Shown here: piece by piece, positions 59,199 through 64,000 of the stretch | Numbering within the stretch: the first letter of the stretch is position 1 | Layout of the letters: every line of letters starts with the position of its first letter | From: Lophius americanus | Lineage: Eukaryota > Chordata > Actinopteri > Lophiiformes > Lophiidae | Reading direction: 5' to 3' | Assembly: GCA_037951165.1 (NCBI GenBank) | Contig: JBBDHG010000157.1 | Coordinates: forward strand, 1 to 64,000 | Length of the DNA stretch: 64,000 nucleotides | The notes under the pieces: model-generated | Told to the model about the DNA's origin: nothing | Seen by the model: only the letters and a program-made list of their open reading frames with translations | The model's database searches: none | Position numbers and translations under genes: made by a program

Positions 59199-59327
59199 GT
59201 ATAAATATATATTTGGGTACTGTTGTATCTTGGCAGAGGTTGAGGCTCTCTGAGTGTATTTCTAGTTATTTTTAAGAATCCATTCTTTGTGCATGAAAGT
59301 ATCATTTACCGATCTTGAGAAACCAGA
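59060..59327 (+). repeat. Duplication D, copy 2, with internal (TA)n
   Basis: Partner of 56689-56928, 2.37 kb away. A TATATA tract lies at 59163-59212. Confidence 0.88.
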
Positions 59328-59889
59328 TAATTGTAGCTGGAGAATTTCTTAAGATTCTGTTTGATGTAAAACGTCTGACAGCCGTTAGTCGCTGTTTAAG
59401 TGACGTGTCAGAAAGACACACAACTACCGCAGCGGCTCCTTGTTTTGTCTTCCACACCAGAACAGAACATTTGCCTGTGGTTCTGTGGACCTCAAACTGG
59501 TGCAATGTTCCCAACAGCTGCCCGGTTTGTTCTTCCCAACAGTGACGCTGGTGAAACCCGGTTCTTCCCTCTGGTCCCCTTTAACGGTTCAAATGCGTCA
59601 CGCAGCCGGTAAAAGGACAGACATGTTACCGCCCACCTCACATGACCCTCTAACCACCAGTCATGGATGCAGAGCTCCACCCAACATGAGTCAGTGCAAA
59701 CAGCTTACATGCAGTAAACGGTAACTAGGATATAAGTATTTATCATACATCGAAGAATGTTAATAACCAGATTTCTCTGGTTTCGTGTAAACACCACATC
59801 ACCAATTTGACGGGAACCAGTTTAGCCTCCTAACCGGGATCTGGACATGTCAGAAGGAATGCTGGAAGACCACCTGTCATGATGTTATT
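59328..59889. other. No gene seen
   Basis: Short overlapping frames only. Confidence 0.5.
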
Positions 59890-60110
59890 GGCCAAGAACC
59901 TTGCGATAAAGCTCCCCCTAGTGTCAGAAATGTGCTACCGACCTTTCCCTCAATCATTCTAACTCTTCCTCGCACTAAGGTCTACGTGGGTATTAAATGT
60001 GAAAAGGATCCATGGAACAGTTCTAGAATTATGGTGCTAACACGGAGGACCTGATGTGGATCTGGATGACCTTTCCATCATATCTTGACCTTTCGGCGAT
60101 ATAATCATCA
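59890..60110 (-). repeat. Dispersed family, 5' portion
   Basis: AGCTCCCCCTAGTGTCAGAA (59911), CTCTTCCTCGCACTAAGGTC, TTATGGTGCTAACACGGAGG and a CTTTCGGCGATATAATCATC end. Confidence 0.78.
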
Positions 60111-60941
60111 TATTCTGTTCGCCGTGATCTTCGTTATTGCTTTCCAATAATTTGATTGGATGTTCTGTGGTTGAACTACTCCTCCGAAACCTTTCAGCGC
60201 CTCCATATCTGCCGGTCACGATCTCATCTCAGCCTTGAGATGGAGGAGGAGATTGGACGGCGGACCATAATTCAGTTTTTTTTACACTCAGCTAGACTCA
60301 ACAAGGAGACTCCTCCCCCTTTTTCTCTGTCTCTGAAATGAAAGCGGCCCTCTCCTATTCATTTAGGGTTTTTTTTAAGTCTTTCAGGCCCGTTCTGGCA
60401 TTAAGAGCACAAACCCAGACAGTCTTTTAGTCTTTCACATCCTTTCCCTCCCTTTTCTCCAGCTGAAATTACATCACGCAGCCGCTCTCCTCCCACGGCG
60501 AAGGGTCGTATTTTCTCCTCGCCGCCACCACTTCTTGTCTGTTGTGTAAGTGTGAGTTTTACAGCCGGAGAGAGTGGAAAGTTGTACTTATTACCACTGA
60601 GGAGGATCCCCCGCCGTGCCTCCTCTAGTCTGTGTTTTTAACCGTGGTACCTCCTCGCTCTCGCCGGCGCCGGAGCATCTCAGAGGGACTTGGATTTGTA
60701 AAAAAGGGATGAAATGATTATTTGTTGGCTCTCACGCTGACATGGTCTCGTCTGAGAAATTGCTCTATAAAACCTGCAAAAAAAAGAAGGAGAAAAATGC
60801 GATGTGGGGGTCGTTGTAAAGCAGGTATGCAGAGTCGTGTGGTTCCGCTTCTCTCCGGTTTAACGGGCGCTGGAGTTCGCCGTATTTTTCTTTACAGACT
60901 GAAGGATTCTGGGTCGGGTCTGTAAACACGCCGCTTCTGCA
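60111..60941. other. No gene seen
   Basis: Unique-looking DNA. Confidence 0.5.
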
Positions 60942-61500
60942 TTCCCCAATCCCCTACGCTGTACAACCTGATCGTACCCCTCAAAACTAAACATGAAGTT
61001 TGTCCACAGTATTTTTCGTTAAAAAAAATAAACTCTCTCTAGAAAGAGATTAAATCAGGAACTATTAGAGTAAAATATGACACAGACAAGATAAATGTGC
61101 TTGAGGTCAGTTATATAATCGGCAAATTTGAACTAAATCAGTTTTAAAAGCTCAAAAGTGACATCCGACAATTTTTTAAGAAAGTTTTTTTTTTGTTTAT
61201 TGAGGGTAAAATATGAATTATTAGCATAAATATGACACAAACATGATAAATCTCTTTGACGTTATTATTTACGCTAAATCTGAACTAAACCAGACAAACC
61301 AGTTGGAAGTTATGTCCAAGAATCAGTGTTTTTCAATAAATAAAAAAAAAAAAAGCTCCCTCTTGTGTGTAAAACAGGAACTATTAGAGTAAAATACGGT
61401 ACCAACGAGATAAATCTGCTTGAGGTCAGTTATATAGTCGCCAAATTTGAACTAAATCGGTTTTAAAAATTCAGGAGTGACATCCGAAAAACAGTTTTTT
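60942..61500 (-). repeat. Dispersed family, serially duplicated internal module
   Basis: TTCCCCAATCCCCTACGCTG starts the minus-oriented copy. The unit AACTATTAGAGTAAAATA, GATAAATCTGCTTGAGGTCA, AAATTTGAACTAAATC and AGTGACATCCGA then occurs three times (about 61050-61190, 61215-61345 and 61375-61500). Confidence 0.8.
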
Positions 61501-61502
61501 AT

Positions 61503-61565
61503 TTTAAGGGTTGCGCATTGGGCGTAAAACTTATGCCAAATCCATATGTGGAACACAAACACGGT
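61503..61565 (+). mobile_element. SINE body fragment
   Basis: GGGTTGCGCATTGGGCGTAA and AACTTATGCCAAATCCATAT match the body of the fish SINE whose tail is at 18570. Confidence 0.6.
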
Positions 61566-61819
61566 TCCAAACCGGACCGGTTTACAAAATTCCGTCACTG
61601 GTACTGGGTTACCATCAGGGTACCGACCTTTTATTCACATATGTCATTTATACCTGAAAGTCCAAAAAGTAAATCGGTGGTTTGCGATAAAAAATGATTG
61701 TAATGCAACTCTTGGCTGTTTTTACTGACTGTGTTTGGATAAAGTGAGATTTTGTGCGACAGAGGATGAAGAACGGGAAACGTTCCCCAGGTTAGCGGGT
61801 TAAGAATCGTCCCATGGGC
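61566..61819. other. No feature seen
   Basis: Unremarkable DNA. Confidence 0.5.
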
Positions 61820-62010
61820 TTAAAGTCATATGAACATTGGACATAAAAAACTTCCATGAATCATCATTTTTCTGTTTTTAATGCCGATTATGATCAATTG
61901 AATTACCCATAATTGAAAACTGAGCGCTTTTATGATAACAAGTAAATAAAAGTTCCGTGCGCTTCATTAATTATTTAATTACTTCACATGGATGCATTGG
62001 TTACGTTCAG
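61820..62010. promoter_or_regulatory. Candidate enhancer-like block
   Basis: A dense run of homeodomain-type cores (TCAATTGAATTACCCATAAT, TTCATTAATTATTTAATTAC) plus ACATGGATGCATTGG, in repeat-free DNA. This composition is typical of conserved vertebrate noncoding elements, but conservation cannot be shown from one sequence. Confidence 0.3.
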
Positions 62011-62144
62011 TCTCATACGTTTATCCGGGTTTTTTCTCCTATCACGAATGCACCCCCCCCTCAGAAATGACTCTTTGTACTCGAATAATTCTATAAGGAC
62101 TCGTAATGCTGACTAATTACATTCACTTAATGAGTTAATTTGTT

Positions 62145-62345
62145 TGTGCAGGAGAAATCAGTCAAATGTTCCCAGACAATCTCATTCAATGAACTTTTGT
62201 TTGTTTTTGATCCATGGATCCAGTTTAGTCCAAATTTGGGGCATAACTTCACGTTAAATTTAGAGGATTTCAATAAAGGGGATTGCTTGTACAATGCAGG
62301 GGATAGGGGACTTCAAATGATGTCAGGGACAGCCCTATTGGCCCA
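62145..62345 (+). repeat. Dispersed family, 3' portion
   Basis: TTTAGTCCAAATTTGGGGCA, TTAAATTTAGAGGATTTCAAT and TTGTACAATGCAGGGGATAG. Confidence 0.72.
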
Positions 62346-62467
62346 GTTCTGACATGAAGGCCGATGTATATTCTCCCGCCATTCTTTGATAGGGAGGGGT
62401 GAGCTGAGGCGTAATCCATCTCTTTATCTATGTACCACTTAATTTTACGCACTGCTCCTTTAATCAA
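62346..62467 (-). mobile_element. Terminus-like fragment (AAAGGAGCAGTGCG)
   Basis: Minus-strand TTAAAGGAGCAGTGCGTAAA resembles the left end of the TIR element at 2514, and it directly follows a dispersed-family copy as at 3290-3321. Confidence 0.5.
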
Positions 62468-63624
62468 ACATGTTCTTTGGTCATTTAAATTTCTTCTGGC
62501 GGCCCACTTGCATCTACGGAGAGATTATATTACTTTTCCTAAACATAAAGGTGTTTTATTTACGTTCCTATTTTTACCAATCCGTTAAAAAGAGGAACTG
62601 AAAACTTGCAAATGTAAGAAAATTTGACCAATTTGTTAAACTGGTTGATTAAACCAACCATATCCAGCAGATTTCTGATTCGCAAATCCTCATACTGCGG
62701 TTCTGATCACCCGGATCATCTGGGTTTGGACATAATGGGGAAATGAATGTTTATCATAAGCACAAATGCCGTCGACCTTTACGGGAGAAGTAAGTGCTCA
62801 TTATGGAAACGACTGTCGCCGTATGGTAAACCCAATTAGACCCAAACGGGCTCCAGTTCTATCTATGGTGAGCAACACCCTATCCTTCATATGATTATAT
62901 CTGGAAGCCTTTATGGGCCGCTGCAGAAGGCCCGGCCCAGCAGAGGGAACAAATGACCCACGCAGCCACTATTTATAGTCAGGCTGACCCGGGAGGTTTG
63001 TTTGGACACCGGCGGGCGTAACCATGGCATCGTTTGTCGAAGAGTGACACACGCTGGGTGTGTTTGCTTTCTGCACAGCATTTTAAAGAACAAGCAAACG
63101 ATATTAATACAATCAGAGAAGAAGAGAAGACAAAAATGTAGAAAGGATGATTGATGTATTACAAGAGCAGCAGGTGATGCGTGATAATGGGTCTTAGAAT
63201 AGCCCCGCCCCTCTGGAGTCTGGATACTGGTGGTGGTGGCTGATTACTATGCTGAGATGGATCTCTGAGGACTGTGTGGAGATGGGGAGGCAGAAGACAC
63301 AAACCAGCAGCATGACAGAAATACATGGATTGAGAGAAAGTCTTTTTTAATCCTTTAATGTCATCAGGAAGAAAAACATATATATATATATTATTAAATT
63401 CTATCTTGATGAATTTTTGTGTTTCCAGAAAAAAAATCTATTTTTATTAGATTAGCTCAACCATTTTGTAAAGCATGAAATTAGATTTCTTTGGTTTTAT
63501 CAAGTTATAGTTCTGTCCAGTTAAGTCCTCACATGCTTTAATATGCCCCAAAATAAATCCTGCTTATCAAATAGGACTTTCTCTAAAGCCAGGGTTAACG
63601 CCTTCTCCTTAGTGGCCCTTTTTG
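62468..63624. other. No gene seen
   Basis: Unique-looking DNA. Confidence 0.5.
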
Positions 63625-63740
63625 ACCTGTGGTGTCCCCCAGGGTTCCATCCTCGGCTCCTTACTGTTTCGCATGTACATGCTGCTGTTGGGTCGTTTTA
63701 TAAACAGGCTCAGTTACGTCTTTTTTCTCTCAAAATGAGC
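63625..63740 (+). mobile_element. LINE reverse-transcriptase fragment
   Basis: Translates to CGVPQGSILGSLLFRMYM, then LLLGRFINRLSYVFFLSK and a stop: again the RT motif B block without YADD. Confidence 0.8.
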
Positions 63741-64000
63741 TCGAGCAAACAGCTGAGCAGGACATTAAAGGGTTAAAGGCAGCAGCTGATGGTGATGGGC
63801 GAAGCATTCAGGTGTGAGAATGTGTGTAAGGTGAGGTAACGGGGTGCTATGAGCCGTGACTGTGGACCGAGTGCACCAGAGGATAGTCTTTCTGATTGAA
63901 CCTTGGCTGGATCTTCATAGAATCAAACAACGTTAGTCTCACTAAAAAAACCATTTAGACCTCGGCTTGGTTTGGAAAGGGTTCCAGCTCCACTCCTAAA
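63741..64000. other. No feature seen
   Basis: Unremarkable DNA to the window edge. Confidence 0.5.

Overview
The window looks like non-coding vertebrate DNA, most likely from a percomorph teleost fish. The reasons are very dense (GT/CA)n and AT microsatellites, many minisatellites, remnants of teleost-type Tc1/mariner transposons, L2/Rex-like LINE reverse-transcriptase scraps, and tRNA-derived SINE tails of the kind common in fish. No operon-like packing or bacterial gene structure is present. Most long open frames lie inside tandem repeats whose unit keeps the frame open, or are short chance frames. I do not annotate them as genes.

The only convincing coding piece is a likely first coding exon at 16504-16582 (+). 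It has a good start context, a 26-residue stretch that reads as a complete signal peptide, and a consensus splice donor after a phase-1 break. I could not identify the protein or find its next exon, so downstream DNA may be a long first intron.

Layout. 0-9 kb: a LINE scrap, a ~0.8 kb element with terminal inverted repeats, a 1.15 kb array of an 8-bp CATATGTC unit, a 0.63 kb pentanucleotide AT array, and an internally deleted Tc1 copy. 9-16.5 kb: more repeats, including a ~1 kb 23-bp minisatellite and four further arrays stacked directly upstream of the exon. 16.5-26 kb: SINE remnants, a 1.55 kb 9/12-bp array containing a 393-bp higher-order block repeated in tandem, and a 42-bp minisatellite. 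26-40 kb: long GT tracts, interleaved local duplications, a recognisable Tc1 transposase fragment, and a head-to-head 31-bp minisatellite. 40-64 kb: mostly unremarkable single-copy-looking DNA with palindromes, SINE and LINE scraps and a homeodomain-motif-rich block near 61.9 kb.

A dispersed repeat family links the whole window. About 20 partial copies in both orientations share a CACTAGGGGGAGCT module and a very conserved terminal module, ACAACGCAGGGGATTGGGGA. Comparing copies gives a composite of roughly 0.5-0.6 kb with similar inverted ends, which suggests a non-autonomous DNA transposon. I cannot name the family, and this is the best candidate here for something undescribed.
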